DNA of 64,000 nt, taken from NCBI GenBank assembly GCA_026573805.1, contig JAIUSX010000008.1:806001-870000 (forward strand), written 5' to 3'. Source of the DNA: Hesperophylax magnus (lineage: Eukaryota; Arthropoda; Insecta; Trichoptera; Limnephilidae). The translations under genes were made by a program, and so were the position numbers. The notes under the pieces are model-generated. The model made no database searches and was not told the DNA's origin. It worked only from the letters and a program-made list of their open reading frames with translations. Below are positions 44,280 to 56,689 of this stretch, piece after piece (positions within the stretch are counted from its first letter, which is position 1; each line of letters starts with the position of its first letter).

Positions 44280-44900
44280 TGAAAAACGTGTCGTGAAGGT
44301 CACAGTGTTTATTGAGTCAGTTTGCCATGATGAGATGACTTAGGACAGACGTTGTATTCTCCCGATGCAGGCTGTGATGGCTGGTCAAGCGCGGGTCAGT
44401 GAGTCGACGCAGGGCGCTGGTGACTGGACTCGTTGACTGTCAGGCACTGGCGATCTTGGGAATCAATACTCCAAGGTTGACGGGAAGGCCGAAGGTGCGG
44501 TGGACCTTGTAGGTGGTTGAGGGGGAGCTGCGTAGACCAGTGAGGATGCTGCGTGTCCTCGTGGTGGTCATGGTGCGTGGATGAAGCGCTGGTCAGAGGC
44601 GCTGGAACCAAGGTGCTGTAATCCGTTGTAGCGCTGGCCAGGGACGGTGGCCAAGGCTCTAGGATGATGTCCCGATGGAATCCATAGTTGAAAACCGGGC
44701 GGAGCCGGGAATTTTGTCTTTCGCGCAAAGGTGCGCGACTTAACACTCGTGAGACTTGTAAACTGACGGCTGATTGATGACTGACTGACTGCTTGCTGCG
44801 TCGGGCTTATTTATACTGTACGGCCGGCGGCGACAGTAGGTAGGTGGAATTGCAACTAAATCGGAGACACTCGCTCAGTCTGGGTCTTTCGGGAACTTTC
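44280..44900 (-). promoter_or_regulatory. GC-rich block with TATA, initiator and poly(A)-like signals
   Basis: On the reverse strand, TATAAATA lies near 44817-44810. About 27 bases later comes an AGTCAGTCAGTC run containing TCAGT, an arthropod-type initiator. About 480 bases further is AATAAA at 44314-44309. Between them a 116-residue frame (44746-44396, no ATG) is rich in His, Pro, Ser and Arg and has no recognised motif. The order promoter, short transcript and poly(A) signal fits a solo LTR. A short host gene or its first exon cannot be excluded. Confidence 0.4.
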
Positions 44901-46054
44901 GGCGGCGTAGCAATTATGCATAGGCGATAGGCTCTAACCTTCTGGTGAGTTGTCGTAATGTGCCAGACCGACTTGCAATCGTATTGTCGTAGGTAGGCAA
45001 GTAGGTGCTTGTAGACAGATATGTTACTTTGTTTACGATTTTAGCTTGGTAGTAATTTGCAAGTAGGTACTTAAGCAGGTCGAGCTGTTTATTATTAATG
45101 AGACAATTCTGGATTGTTTTCTTGTCACCACACAAGTACTACTTACTTTAATAATATATATCCCGCATAACGAATCATTTTTAAATAAATGAATCTTGCT
45201 GTACATGTATAACCTATTAAATTTTATAATATAAAATGCTGTCGTTGCTTTTGAAGAAGACGTAAAGGTATTATTTATTTTTGTCTCGTTTATTCCAGAT
45301 ATCGGGGAGAGTGCTTCCATATAAATATACATATGTTCCATTTAATATAAAATAAAAGTAAATATTAAATTTTTGCAACATAATACATAGAAAAGAAAAA
45401 GATAATCAAAAAAATATAATAACATTACAGATAAAAAAAATGTTCAGATTTTACTTCTGGCTACCCTCAGAAAACACTTCAAGACCCACTGTTTGGGAAC
45501 CAGTGCAGTCATTTACTAGGACGTAGAAAGTAACATTGATCTCTAAATAGTTATGATTGTGATGCGTATAGAGACATTAATTACCTCTTTTATGAGTTGG
45601 ATTATTTCCTGCAACTCACTTTTAGCGACATGAGAAAGTGCAGTAAGTGATCTTGAATTATTCATGCATCAAAAATGTGAATACGACTTCTCTGTAAGGA
45701 AAATATCGAAACGGTAGCAGCGTACTTCAAGCAAAGACTTTTAAAAGGGAATTCATGAAGATGCAGAAAATTGGACGAGCGAAAAATTTGAATGCACATT
45801 TCAAAACGGACAAATCAGTTTTCTTGGAAACCATTGGCTTGTTTGTAAGTATGTCTTATTCACCATAGAAACATTATATAAAATACTTGAACACTTAAAA
45901 AAAATTGAAAATAGAACAAGATGTTTAAAAACAATTTTATTTTATAATTTATTTGCTTCTTAGAAAAGCAAAAATAAATTATAAGCCCTCACGAGACAAA
46001 ATAACTGTCCGGAAAAAGTAGGATAATAACATCCCCAATCGCGGCATTTGATGT
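44901..46054. other. No gene recognised
   Basis: Short frames at 45033-45341 have no motifs. Nothing else is recognised. Confidence 0.35.
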
Positions 46055-46150
46055 GGCCGACGGAAGTAGGGAAGGAAAGTCATTGAGAGGAGGAAGGTTG
46101 AAAATTCAGATCTGGTCACTAAATACGGCGAAAGTCACTTAGAGCAATTT
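46055..46150 (-). repeat. SINE-A fragment
   Basis: The phrase CAGATCTGGTCAC.AAA.ACGGC.AAAG matches SINE-A at about 30535-30560. Both ends are lost. Confidence 0.5.
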
Positions 46151-46234
46151 AAAAAATATATTTTATTAATAATTTTCAGTCTTGATTTTGGCGATGTTTA
46201 TTGATAAATTTAGGCGTCTAGCTTTCTGAAGTAA

Positions 46235-46560
46235 CTAACGATTACACTGTTTCCCCGAGAGGATAGACTGCCGAACAAATCATAACACATCTTGAATAAT
46301 TCATATTCATACATCGTCTCACATATACTCTTCTATTATTCACAGACTGTTGAGATGGCTTTTTTGGTTCAATTTTTCGTTTCACGACTTCTTCGAGCGT
46401 TCCGTAATTCATCTACCATTCTCACTGGTGACATATATTATTCTCTTTGAACTAATTTCTTTGCTCATTCACTTTTTATATGCCCAAATCATAAAAACGT
46501 CTCTTTTTTAATCTTACTCAATACGCTTACATCATCCTTGCATTCTTTGCAAATCTCTGG
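46235..46560 (-). repeat. RTE 3'-end fragment, decayed
   Basis: Matches the 3' end of the RTE element (40925-41270) in the same orientation. Shared words include ATTCATACATCGTCTCA, ATACTCTTCTATT and ATCTTACTCA.TACGCTTACAT. Old, with many substitutions. Confidence 0.7.
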
Positions 46561-46814
46561 ACTAACCCAAATAAATTTTGATTTTTTAAGTAACTACCTA
46601 CTTAAGTAATGTATTTTCATAAAGGGATATAAAAACTAGTGCAACCAGATTTAATGAATAGAAATTTTTAAATTAGTACGCTTGGAAGATTACACGTGTT
46701 TGATGCAATAAAGAAAGCGGGCGAGTTGAAGTCTACTGAGACTCAAAGAGATTGAAAGCTGCTCAAAGTCAAAAACGCTAAGCTTCCATACGGACCGGCG
46801 AGCTTGGATTTCCA
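46561..46814. other. Unassigned DNA
   Basis: May be earlier coding sequence of the LINE fragment that follows, but no frame is convincing. Confidence 0.3.
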
Positions 46815-46957
46815 CCTTGTACGGGAGGTGCTGAAAAAAAGGAAAACGTAGAACACGTGCTGCTCCACAAATACGATGTTTTACAATTTATTAGCTCAGG
46901 TGAGGCTTTACCGCCTGAAGCCAGAGGACTGGTGGAATGGGGAAGAGAAGGGTAAAG
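46815..46957 (+). pseudogene. LINE C-terminal fragment
   Basis: A forward frame reads ENVEHVLLHKYDVL, then PPEARGLVEWGREG and a stop. This resembles the cysteine/histidine-rich C-terminal end of R1- or Jockey-type ORF2 proteins, with some cysteines lost. It belongs to a LINE family not otherwise seen in the window. Confidence 0.45.
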
Positions 46958-47154
46958 AATCTAGTAAGTACATATAAACTTCTACTATTTCAAGCAACGT
47001 AAAACGGATCCGTTTATTTCTAGGTTATGGTATCTCACCAGGATGCTGAAAGTATTTATGTACAAACTGAAACGAAATCAATTTAGAACAAAAACTTCGA
47101 CAAACAATATATATGTTTAAAAAAACATATACCCTTTTTCGCAATAGCCTTGTA

Positions 47155-47712
47155 CAGGGTTTTCCAATAAGAAGTGTTATTTTGAATAGCCCGCTATTTC
47201 GGTAGATGTTACTTTTGAAGCTGCAATTTTTTAATATTTGACAAGTAGAAACTACGCCATTATTAAAAATGGAACGATACACGCTTCAACAACGCATTGA
47301 AATTATTAAAATTCACTTGAGTGAATCAAATGCAAATCATCTTGAGTGATGAGGCCCATTTCCACCTCGGTGGCTTTGTCAACAAGCAAAATTGTCGCAT
47401 ATGTCGCTAAGAAAACCCAAGAGTTATTGTTGAAAAGCCTCTCTTTTCTCAAAGTTTGACTGTTTGGTGCGGTTTATGATCCGGCAGAGTCATTGGACCT
47501 TACTTTTTTGAAAATGAGGCTGGAGCAACAGTTACGGTGAATGGATTGCGCTATCGAGAGATGATTAATGATTTTTTATGGCCGAAATTGAATTGTATTG
47601 ACCTGGACAACGTTTACTTTTAACAAGACGGCGCTACGTACCACACAAGCAACGAAACTATTGATGTTTTACGATTGAATATCAAAATAACACCTCTTAT
47701 TGGAAAACCCTT
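47155..47712 (+). mobile_element. Internally deleted mariner-like element
   Basis: Terminal inverted repeats begin (C/A)AGGGTTTTCCAATAAGA and run about 30 bp with few mismatches (47155-47185 and 47682-47712). TA dinucleotides flank both ends (47153-47154 and 47713-47714). The coding remnant has the transposase start MERYTLQQRIEIIKIHL at about 47271. It is joined directly to the C-terminal half with LSDEAHFHLGG, GATYHTSN and two stops. The middle of the transposase is gone. It belongs to the Tc1/mariner superfamily; it cannot make transposase but could be moved in trans. Confidence 0.85.
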
Positions 47713-47714
47713 TA

Positions 47715-49889
47715 CTATCTATAGTTTTAATTCTGTTATAATATATTTGTATATTTAATAATAATAATAAAAATATGTAAATATTATTATTTTTCTTAAT
47801 ATAATTTATATAATACTATTATTTTCCTTTATTTCATATTTTCCTTGCAAAATTATTTTCCTTTATGATTTTCCAAATAATTTTTTTGAACACATAAGTA
47901 TACACATTTTTAGAAAAAAAAAAAAAATACAAAATATAAAAAAATTATATTAAATGAACCCACAATTTATTTCCGTAATTTGTACGTCTTGCACGTACTT
48001 GCAAAAGGTTGTCACTAGAGTTTCAAAAGAAGTCTGGTGTCTTATGGGCAGGTGTGTAAATTAAAAAAATATATATATATATATATAAAGTATTATTATT
48101 TCAAAGTATTATTATTTCATTAAATTTAAAAAAAAATTACTTATTCATATATTTACACAAAATTATAAAAAATGTGCTTATTGTTCATGTTCACTTGCAC
48201 AGATATTTCTTCGGTAAAAATGGTTTAACATTAAAATTTGGCATACGTGCAAAGTTTTAATGGTAATTATAATGAAATCATAATTTTAAATTAGACAGGT
48301 AAATTATTATAAACATTTATGCGTAATAATATTCTCGTGACGCATGCTACAATAGCTATAAACACATACAGGCACAATGGCAATGCAGCAAGCATGAGTT
48401 TGCGTTTAATTATTCAATGTTATGCTTGGCCTGTTTGCACAACGCACTGCACACTTCCACAGCCTACACTCTCACAAACAACAATTCCACAGTCTGTACT
48501 TCCCCAGTCCACACCAGTTCCACAGTATATGTACAGTAACACGGTTCTACAGTGTTCAACGGTGCACAATGCGCACCTCATTGTTTTATGAAGCAAACGT
48601 CCATTGCCCATTAAATAATCAGGCTTCAACCGGCGCGATGTAAGGAACACAAGCCACAATAACAGCAAATATACTGGTTTTAATAATGTGACATTCACCA
48701 CCATTTGACACGAAAATCTGTGCATGAAATATTGTGACATTGTTTGCATTCGAATTAACATCAAGTTTGTGTATTTTCGTCGGGATAAATTTTTACTTTT
48801 TAATATTTGAACCATATTCAATAGTGACGAATCCCTTTCATAAAGGTCTTGTTACTTCTCCTGCAAAGTATTTAAATGTAAGATAAACGTTTTTATTATT
48901 TCTTTGCCGTGAAAGAAAACGTAATGCATTACTTACAAAAGAAAGAAATTCCTCGTAAAAACACATTTCTAAAATTTGTTATGAATATTTTAACGTAGGT
49001 AAGTTTTTATTGGTGACGGAAATAAAGCATTCCTTATAATCATGGATTGTGAACTAAAATGGATGGCCTTACTTGATGAATATTTTTTTCTAAATCAATG
49101 AACCTATTAATTGTTCTGTCCTATCTTTAACGAATTTCTTCTTTAGTTGATGTTTGCTTGTATTTTCCTATGAATAAACTTACGTATCACAAATGGTCAT
49201 GTATATTAGGCGCTTTATTTTATGTACTTAATTTGCCCCCTTTGCTTACTTTGATTCGGTGTACCAACAAGTGGAAGTTCGTGAACTAAATCACTGGGAG
49301 TTCAACATTAAAGCAATTTAAAAAAATCAGCTTTTCGTGAGAAGCTTTTCTTCGTTATCGAAAATATGGAGTCACTTCAATTTAAAAGAGATCTACAAGA
49401 CTGTTTCGAAAAGTAGTGGCATAATTATGTATTTAAGAATTTTAAACGTAATCGTGATCAATATTAATAAGCGACTACTACACTTAAAACATTAAATAAT
49501 TCGTCCATTGACTTACACATTTGTGGTTTTGAAATATTTATAATAAGTGACACTGAATAAAGTAATTTTTAAAACGAAATTAACATTTTACCTACTTAAC
49601 ATCGGTGCACCCAATAATTGTTGAAATGTAGAAACAAGTAAATAAAACGTGTAATCATTTACTTGATAAAAATAAAGTAAATATAGAGATGTACGTAGTA
49701 TTATTTCAAGGTAAAAATATTTGCGTCAGTGCCTATATTCAAAGCCCACAGACAAAGAGTAGATATTATTAATGTCACCTGAATACGTTTGGTAATGTTC
49801 GGTTCCGAGTCCAGTAAAGCTATCGCGGCACACACGAATTACGAATTTTGGCCCTTAGCTCCGCAAATTCTCACTAGTACCGTTTAGAA
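47715..49889. other. AT-rich DNA, no gene recognised
   Basis: An (AT)n run lies at about 48067-48086. The 48319-48821 interval holds overlapping short frames on both strands in slightly GC-richer DNA, none recognised. The rest shows nothing. Confidence 0.35.
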
Positions 49890-51192
49890 TGGACTTTAAG
49901 TTGTATGAAATATGCCATTTAGGTTTTTTTTTGTTTTTTTTACGAGTTCCGCGCGGGCTGGATTCCTTTGCTTTTTACCCACTGGCCAAATGTGTTACTC
50001 TGGAGTAGTGGCGCACTGTTGTATTAATCTTATAATCCATGTGAGTCTTGCTTGGCGTAGTTATTCTTTGGAGGTTGTGTTGACTCGACCTCCTAATTGT
50101 CCTAACTTGCTTGAATGAGGTTTTTATACCTCCTTCTCTCCAGCGTTCAGTTTCGCTTTTGCAAAATGACATCGTGCTGGGCCTAGCTAACTCTGAATAT
50201 TCCCCGCCCCTGTGATATCGCACACAGTAAAAAAAGGCTTTCGCTTTGGGGTTGATCTACAATAAATCCCTTAACTTCACGTTGTGTGATTTGTTAATTC
50301 GAAGCCCACCGTTATGGGGTGGTAGGTATTTAATGTCTCCTTTCCATGGTAACTCCCGGTTCTTTTTAGCCAAAGTGTGGGGAAAACGTCCATCGACCCT
50401 CAGCGAGTTTTACAAGAAACGAGTACGTGTCTCACCTAACTTTCGAATACTGGACCCTATTACTAATTGACCTAACAGTTTCTATCATATCTCTACAATT
50501 GCCTTGTATCCCCGCCCTTATCTAATGTCCCCGTGTTTATAAATTCTAGATTGTGACATAGAACCGTACCCCCCCCCCTCTTGTGTACGCGCTATTAAAC
50601 CCTTCGTTGAATAGGGTGTTGTTTCCGCATAAGTACTGGGACTCCCTCGTCGACCTCTGTAATGGTATACTGAAACTAGATAGATGGATTTAGCTGTGGT
50701 TAGCAAACTTTGGATGTTGCGGATGGGAGTGGAAACGAGAGAAAAGGAGATGGGAACGGATTGAATGACGAGAAAAGAGTTTTTGCAAACTGGGTCGGCA
50801 CCTCACTGCCCCAAATGAAATGGTCGCTATTCTTCCAAATGCAAAACCCCAAGAACCAATACGTGTCTGGCTTTCCCCGAGGTCTGGTCTAACTTCTTCT
50901 TATAGTCGTCCTGACACCTCCGGACCACTCACGTCAGAGGGAGAGGTAATACACCTGTTGGAATATCCCAAATCACCCCGCCCCGCTTCCTCCGACGGAC
51001 TACGTTACTGACTGTAAAAGGGGAATTTTCATTGCGTCCCTTGTCATGATGCTAAACGCGTGCATGTTTCAAGTAGGTTTGTTCTGGTGGGGCTTTCAAC
51101 GTCCACTAGCCGCCAGGCCTACTATCCACCTCACGAAGGCTGCTGCAAAGGATCTCGAGGGATTTCCAGTCGAGTTGCATCAACCTCGATAT

Positions 51193-51243
51193 GTATGTGT
51201 TCGACCTCCGATTCAACCTAGTATGTGTTCGACCTCCGATTTT
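51193..51243. repeat. Short tandem duplication inside the compositional island
   Basis: GTATGTGTTCGACCTCCGATT occurs twice, about 29 bases apart. Confidence 0.75.
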
Positions 51244-52534
51244 GAACCCTCGTTCATCACGCCGACGTCCCCTCCACGCGATTTTGAAAGACTTGGAGCC
51301 CGTTCAATTAAACGCCTTCGCAGCGAACCAAGGCCCAAACATTCCAACTTGACATTAATTTTCATACTGCCTCTCGTGTCCTCTCACCCGACCCGGCCCC
51401 GCGAAAAGGGATGACCTTCCGGACTCTTCGTGATTCTCCATACAACGTTGACGCCCCGAAATCGCGTGATGAGGAAAGTAGAAAATCTTCTGAGCTGAGG
51501 AAGTTGTGTGCTTTCCCAAGACAGCTTACGGACAACATACTCCAACGGTGAGTACTAAGCCGAGGCCAAAGGTATTTGGGAATTTGTTAGTGAACATATA
51601 AGGTTATACAAATATTATTAATTTGATTTTTTTATTTGTTTTGAGCATGAGTTGGTTGCAGCTAGTCGCTTCCATGTTGATTTGAGGTGCCCCTGCGCGG
51701 CTGCCAACTCGGTAGAATGTACGACTTTTGTCGTCAGACACGGACGTCAAGTGATTTATGGGGGTCCCTTTTCTTCCTTTTGGGTCGTGCGTCGACACTA
51801 ACTGCTTACAAATAAGTAGGTCATTGGCCTCGTGCTAAACACAGCTGTTAGAAACAAGCAAACAGTTCTAAATGTGATACTATCTTATCAGTATCACAGC
51901 CCCGTCCGAGCTGCTGGTTGCAGCCCCATCTTCGTCGCAATTTTAACGTTCTGGAAATATATATTCATGCAAGGTCACTTACCCAAAATCGTAATATTAC
52001 CAGTCCAGTCGGGATATCGACGACATGTACATCAATCCACGTCCAAGGAACTCATGAGGTAGGAATGAGTAAAAACCCCTAAACCATTAAGGGTTCGTAT
52101 TAAATTCGAAACCGATTTTCTATGTCACCCTTCTACTCGCCAGTAGAAACTATAACCATATTGAATCTAATTTTTCTAGCTAAAATTCCTACTTCCATAC
52201 GCCGCCCCGTAGGTAGCACATAAATTACCGGATACTTGATTTCGGAATGTTTAAGCGGATCATTTCTTTCAATAGAAGGTCTCTTCCTTTTCTAACTGTA
52301 AATTGATAGATGACATGCATAGGTATTTGTTGGCCTCCACTGTACCTAGTCTAGATGTCTCTCCCTATCGACTATCCCAGAGTATCTAAGTAAGTATTTG
52401 CCGAGATCTACCCTGTTTTTATTTCCCGTAAGCAACTCTCGAAGGTTATTAGCTAGTCTTTCATTACCCCTTTGAGTATGAGCGTGTAAAACACGGGAGT
52501 AACTTCAGCCGTGTTTTATTGCGAACTATCGATA

Positions 52535-52570
52535 ATTTGTATAGCGCCGACCTCCTATGGAGAGTCACTG
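52535..52570 (-). repeat. Possible L2-type 3' hairpin remnant
   Basis: GATAATTTGTATAGCGCCG matches the start of the L2 hairpin at 31.5 kb. The second arm is too changed to pair. It lies inside the compositional island. Confidence 0.35.
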
Positions 52571-54620
52571 ACCCCCTCCCCCTCCCTAGAACCTTTCATA
52601 TATTATTTGCCACGTTCACTTCGATTTTTTCACTAAATTCTTATATCGTGTAAACCGTTAAAATCCTTCCCGTGCTCGCAAGGAAAAACACTGTCTCTTC
52701 AATTTCACAATAAATTTGGAACTTTGACTTAGCCGTTTTCGTCTGGTCATTTGATAATTATTATGGTTCTCTATTTTTTCTCCTCTAATGGCACACGCGT
52801 TATTATTAAACATTACTGCAGTTGAGTTTCATCGTTTTATATTAGTCTAAACCAAGAGACTCCAACCCGTGAATTTAGTATTGTCTAATTATGAGTTTAC
52901 CCTTTTTTTTGGTTGAATCTAATTAAATTTTAAAACACTTCAATTATTTCAATTAATATTAAAACCACAACTTCACTATATTTAAAACTCTATCAGTTTA
53001 GTTTAAAAATAGCACACAAAAAAAAGCTGTCGCGACGTAAAGATCTCGAAGACCGACTCCAACCAAGTTAAAACGAAAAAAGCCACGATTTCCTCCAACC
53101 AACGCTATTTAATAATGTCTTTTCGAATAAATCGACTTAAAATTTGTGCGACTTTCGCCTTTATGAATTCGAGGTTTCACTTCCCGTTAAGTTTAGAATT
53201 GCATAACCCCGTTTCAGGGTTTTTGGTTCCCGCCTTCCGATTTGAGGTAGACACCTACCAATCTGTCGAGGCGGGTACAGGCGCGTACTCGGTGGTCAGA
53301 CCTCCGGGCGCCCTCCCGTAAATGATATACGGTGATGTAAAATTATTTGATTATTTTTTTCTCGTACACGTGTTGTGTCCGTAATATTGGTTGATTTCCG
53401 GCCTATAGACTAGGTGTAGCTCATTTCTATATCGTTGTCTTTGAAATCTTTCCGAGGAATTCGCTATTGATATCAATAATATAATCGATAAATTATCCTA
53501 ACTAACGGAAGCTTTTCACCTATTATGTCCAGCGCTTGCGCAATACAGTATCCTTCCTTGTGTGCTGCCTTCTAGCATTTGATCGGTGTCTACACGATCC
53601 GTGGGTGATCCCAGGACACATATACCTTCCTCTCGGTGATGACATACGTAGGCATTCGTTCCGAAATTTGATTCGACACGTTTTTTGTAATTTCGCCTAC
53701 CTGTTTTGACTCTTTTCGTGATATCCGCTGCATCGCTTCTGGTAATCTTTCGTAACCCATCGCTGTCTACTACCCGAGTCGTTGAAACCTCTTCCATCAT
53801 GAGCTAAACTACCTTTCGGGTTTCTTTTCGATTCCTGGTCCTTTCTTTTCGGTGATCTACGCCCAGTACATCCCTGTTTTTACAGTTTTTTGCGTCTAGT
53901 TTTAGCCCAACCCATATACTCTTTTCTCGCTTCATCTAAGAATTTCAATATATTATCCTCGTAACTTTGTTTACGCGCAAAAAAGGTCGTAAAATTTTGA
54001 TCGTTAATCGAAGACTTCGTGACCCATTAACTTTTATGTCTTTTCTTAATAACCCAACTTGCATCTCCCCCGTGTTAATATAATTAGGCAATTTCGGCCA
54101 AACGTCCTATCTTAAGTTAAAATTTGTGTTCACTGTGGCCACTTGAAACAGCACTCAGAATTCCAGCAAACGTAAACAATTCTCTCTACAAGGATCAACT
54201 CGTAATATGTCTTCTGGACCAAAACATTCTAAAACACCCTCTTCTTTCACCAAACCGTCCCCCCCTTTTTTCGTTATCGATGGTTGGGTATCGCTTCGTT
54301 TCTGCCTTAGAATGCAAATTTATCGTCGATTCCCAAGTGCCTTTGCATGCGTCGTGGGACCGGATCCCAAGGTTAACTCGACAGTAAATCAATCTCGAGT
54401 GTATCGTGTCTTAGACCGCCCTTAATCTCCGTGATTGGCGAAAAATTATTTAATTGATTTTGGGAATGATCTGATTCGTTGAGTCCCATGACGCCCCTTT
54501 TCAATTATTACGTGGTTAACACCTATTACCGACGTAGGTTTCTATAATAAAGCTTCTAGTATGTCCCAAAGATGTCCATAGTCTGTTCGTTTCTCCCTAT
54601 TCTCTGAACGTATTTTAATT

Positions 54621-56271
54621 TATGAAAAAAAATTCTTTACGTTCTTTTACCCCAAACAGGTCCATTACAAGGTTCACTGTACATCCGCACATTGGATAAA
54701 ACTACCATTTTTAACAGGCCAGCTGATGTTGTTCCCGATTTTTTCAACGGCTTTGATTTCGAGCGATGTTCAAATATTATATCTCCCTCTTTGTAATAAA
54801 ATATTATTTAAATTTCTTTCTCCCTACTAAGTCATACTGCTGGAGCTTAAAATGAAATAAAATTATCTCGTCGTGAGACGCAAAACATAAAATAAGAACT
54901 TAATTTGCCTTGCATAGTAATCTTTTCATATCTATGCAAATTTGATAGTTGTGCAGTATAAAATGAAGACAAAGCTGTAAAATTCTAAATGAGTTTGGTG
55001 GTTACGAAAAACCCTACAACCTTAGTTAAAAATTAAATTCTAATTTTTCTCGCAGAGGACGGTCTTTCAATATTAAAATTATTTATGCTTAAAACACCCC
55101 TAACAGAAAATATGATTGCGATGTTGTATTGGAAATTAACTACGAAACTTTCATGACTTCGAAAAGTTTAGCGAAGTCCTGTTTTGACACGACTGTTTTT
55201 CAATTCAGTTGCAGTTCAGAAAAGATTCATTTTGCAAATTTGAAATCGTCGTTTTTATTTGAATACAAAACTCCCATTTTTCAGTAGGTATTGTAGCTCC
55301 TACATGCCTGAAAATAGTTGAAAAAAGAATTGCCATTGAGATAGTCAGTTTCTTTGGATAAATTTTATAATTCTTTATTTGATTTTTTTTACTCAAAATG
55401 CATGGTTTATAATTGCGCTGGTGGGTATTTAAGTACCTAATTACATATCTAATGATTTTAGAGGAAGAAATTTTGATTTTCTTCAAAAAAAAAATTAAAA
55501 CATACGTTTTTGGACTTGAGGTCTACTGTTCTCAGAACTACTAGTTTGTGATGATCTAGATTTTAGATTTAGGTAACCTAGGAGAATATTGATGAAATAC
55601 GTTACGGGAAAACAACCAACGCATGTCCTGACTTCGAATCTTTTGTTAAGGCAATGCACTACGTCGTGTAGTATTTTAAATTGAGCCGCTATCAATAAAA
55701 TCCCACGTAGATGGCGATAAGGTTTAAATTCCCGCTTAACACCATCAAGAAAAAAACATAGCCAATAAGTGCCTTTTATTTTATTTTGTGGATGTTCAGG
55801 CATAAACATATTTTTTTCCGATCATTTTATAAATAACTTAATTTGCCACAGTATACAATAAAATCATAACCGAAAATGGGTTTGTAAGTAGGAGATATTG
55901 AACTATAAAGCTGTTTTCAAAGGCCTATAAATTATTTTTTTCTGGGCTTATAAAAGACTTTTATTTTTAAAGGTCAAGATGTATTCTACTCGCAGAATTT
56001 AATTAAAGCATCTGAAACTTTTCTAGGCGACCAAATTTTCAAACCAAAAACACATGATTTTGCATTATTACGTATGGCATCGCCTTAAGTTCTGATGAAT
56101 TGTGTAAGACTGTGGTCATCTACATTTTGTCAGAAAATACCCTCTTTTAAAAAAACAGTTAATATTTAGCAAGGTAACGTTTCCATATAAAACAATTTCA
56201 AAATGTTTTCTTCTTTTAGGACTTCCCTTAGGATCTCCCGATTGTTAGCATCATTAATTGGGTTCTTAGTT
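54621..56271. other. AT-rich DNA with an unrecognised 104-residue frame
   Basis: The reverse-strand frame 55809-55495 is the longest here. It has a hydrophobic middle (LLIAAQF, YFINILLGYL) and a Ser-rich end, with no known motif. It could be an exon but nothing supports that. Otherwise nothing is seen. Confidence 0.3.
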
Positions 56272-56372
56272 CAAATGACCCGTCAAGAAGGCCAGTCAAT
56301 TTAAGGTCTCTATGTTAAATGACCCGTAACTGCTATCAAGAAGGCCAGTCAATTTAAGTTCTCTATGTTAAA
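56272..56372. repeat. Tandem duplication, period about 53 bp
   Basis: The phrase TCAAGAAGGCCAGTCAATTT begins at 56283 and again at 56336, each followed by AAG.TCTCTATGTTAAA. ATGACCCGT precedes both. Confidence 0.85.
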
Positions 56373-56689
56373 AAAAAGTATTTTATTTTAAATCAATTAA
56401 CCGAATAGTGTTTTATATTTTTGTAAATATTTCTATTGAATGTAATCAAATAAAATAATAATTAATTTTCTGGTCATTTGTTCAGAATTTTATACTTTAA
56501 TCACTTGTAACTAAACAATATTGATAAAAAAAATTATGGAATGATTCGTTTTTCGATCTTTTATTACCCACATAAATGGATTAAGGGATAGAGATAAATT
56601 AACTGAGTATTATTTGATTTACGATTTTCACGGCCAAAAGTATTTTTGTTTTTGTTTATTCAATTATTATTATTATTTTATTTTTTTTA

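Larger units (their letters stand above)
49890..54620. other. Compositional island without recognisable genes
   Basis: Base composition shifts to roughly even, with many GC-rich lines, for example near 51361-51420. AT-rich DNA returns after about 54600. No frame exceeds 122 residues, none has a motif I know, and no tandem structure accounts for it. One possible decayed L2 hairpin lies at 52535-52570. Candidate origins are transferred DNA, a very old element or an assembly artefact. Confidence 0.55.

Noticed and set aside
49890..54620. Bacterial or endosymbiont insert
   Set aside because: Composition is unusual, but there are no long frames or recognisable bacterial proteins.
55495..55809. 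Host exon
   Set aside because: The frame has no motif, no visible splice context and no neighbouring exon I could link to it.
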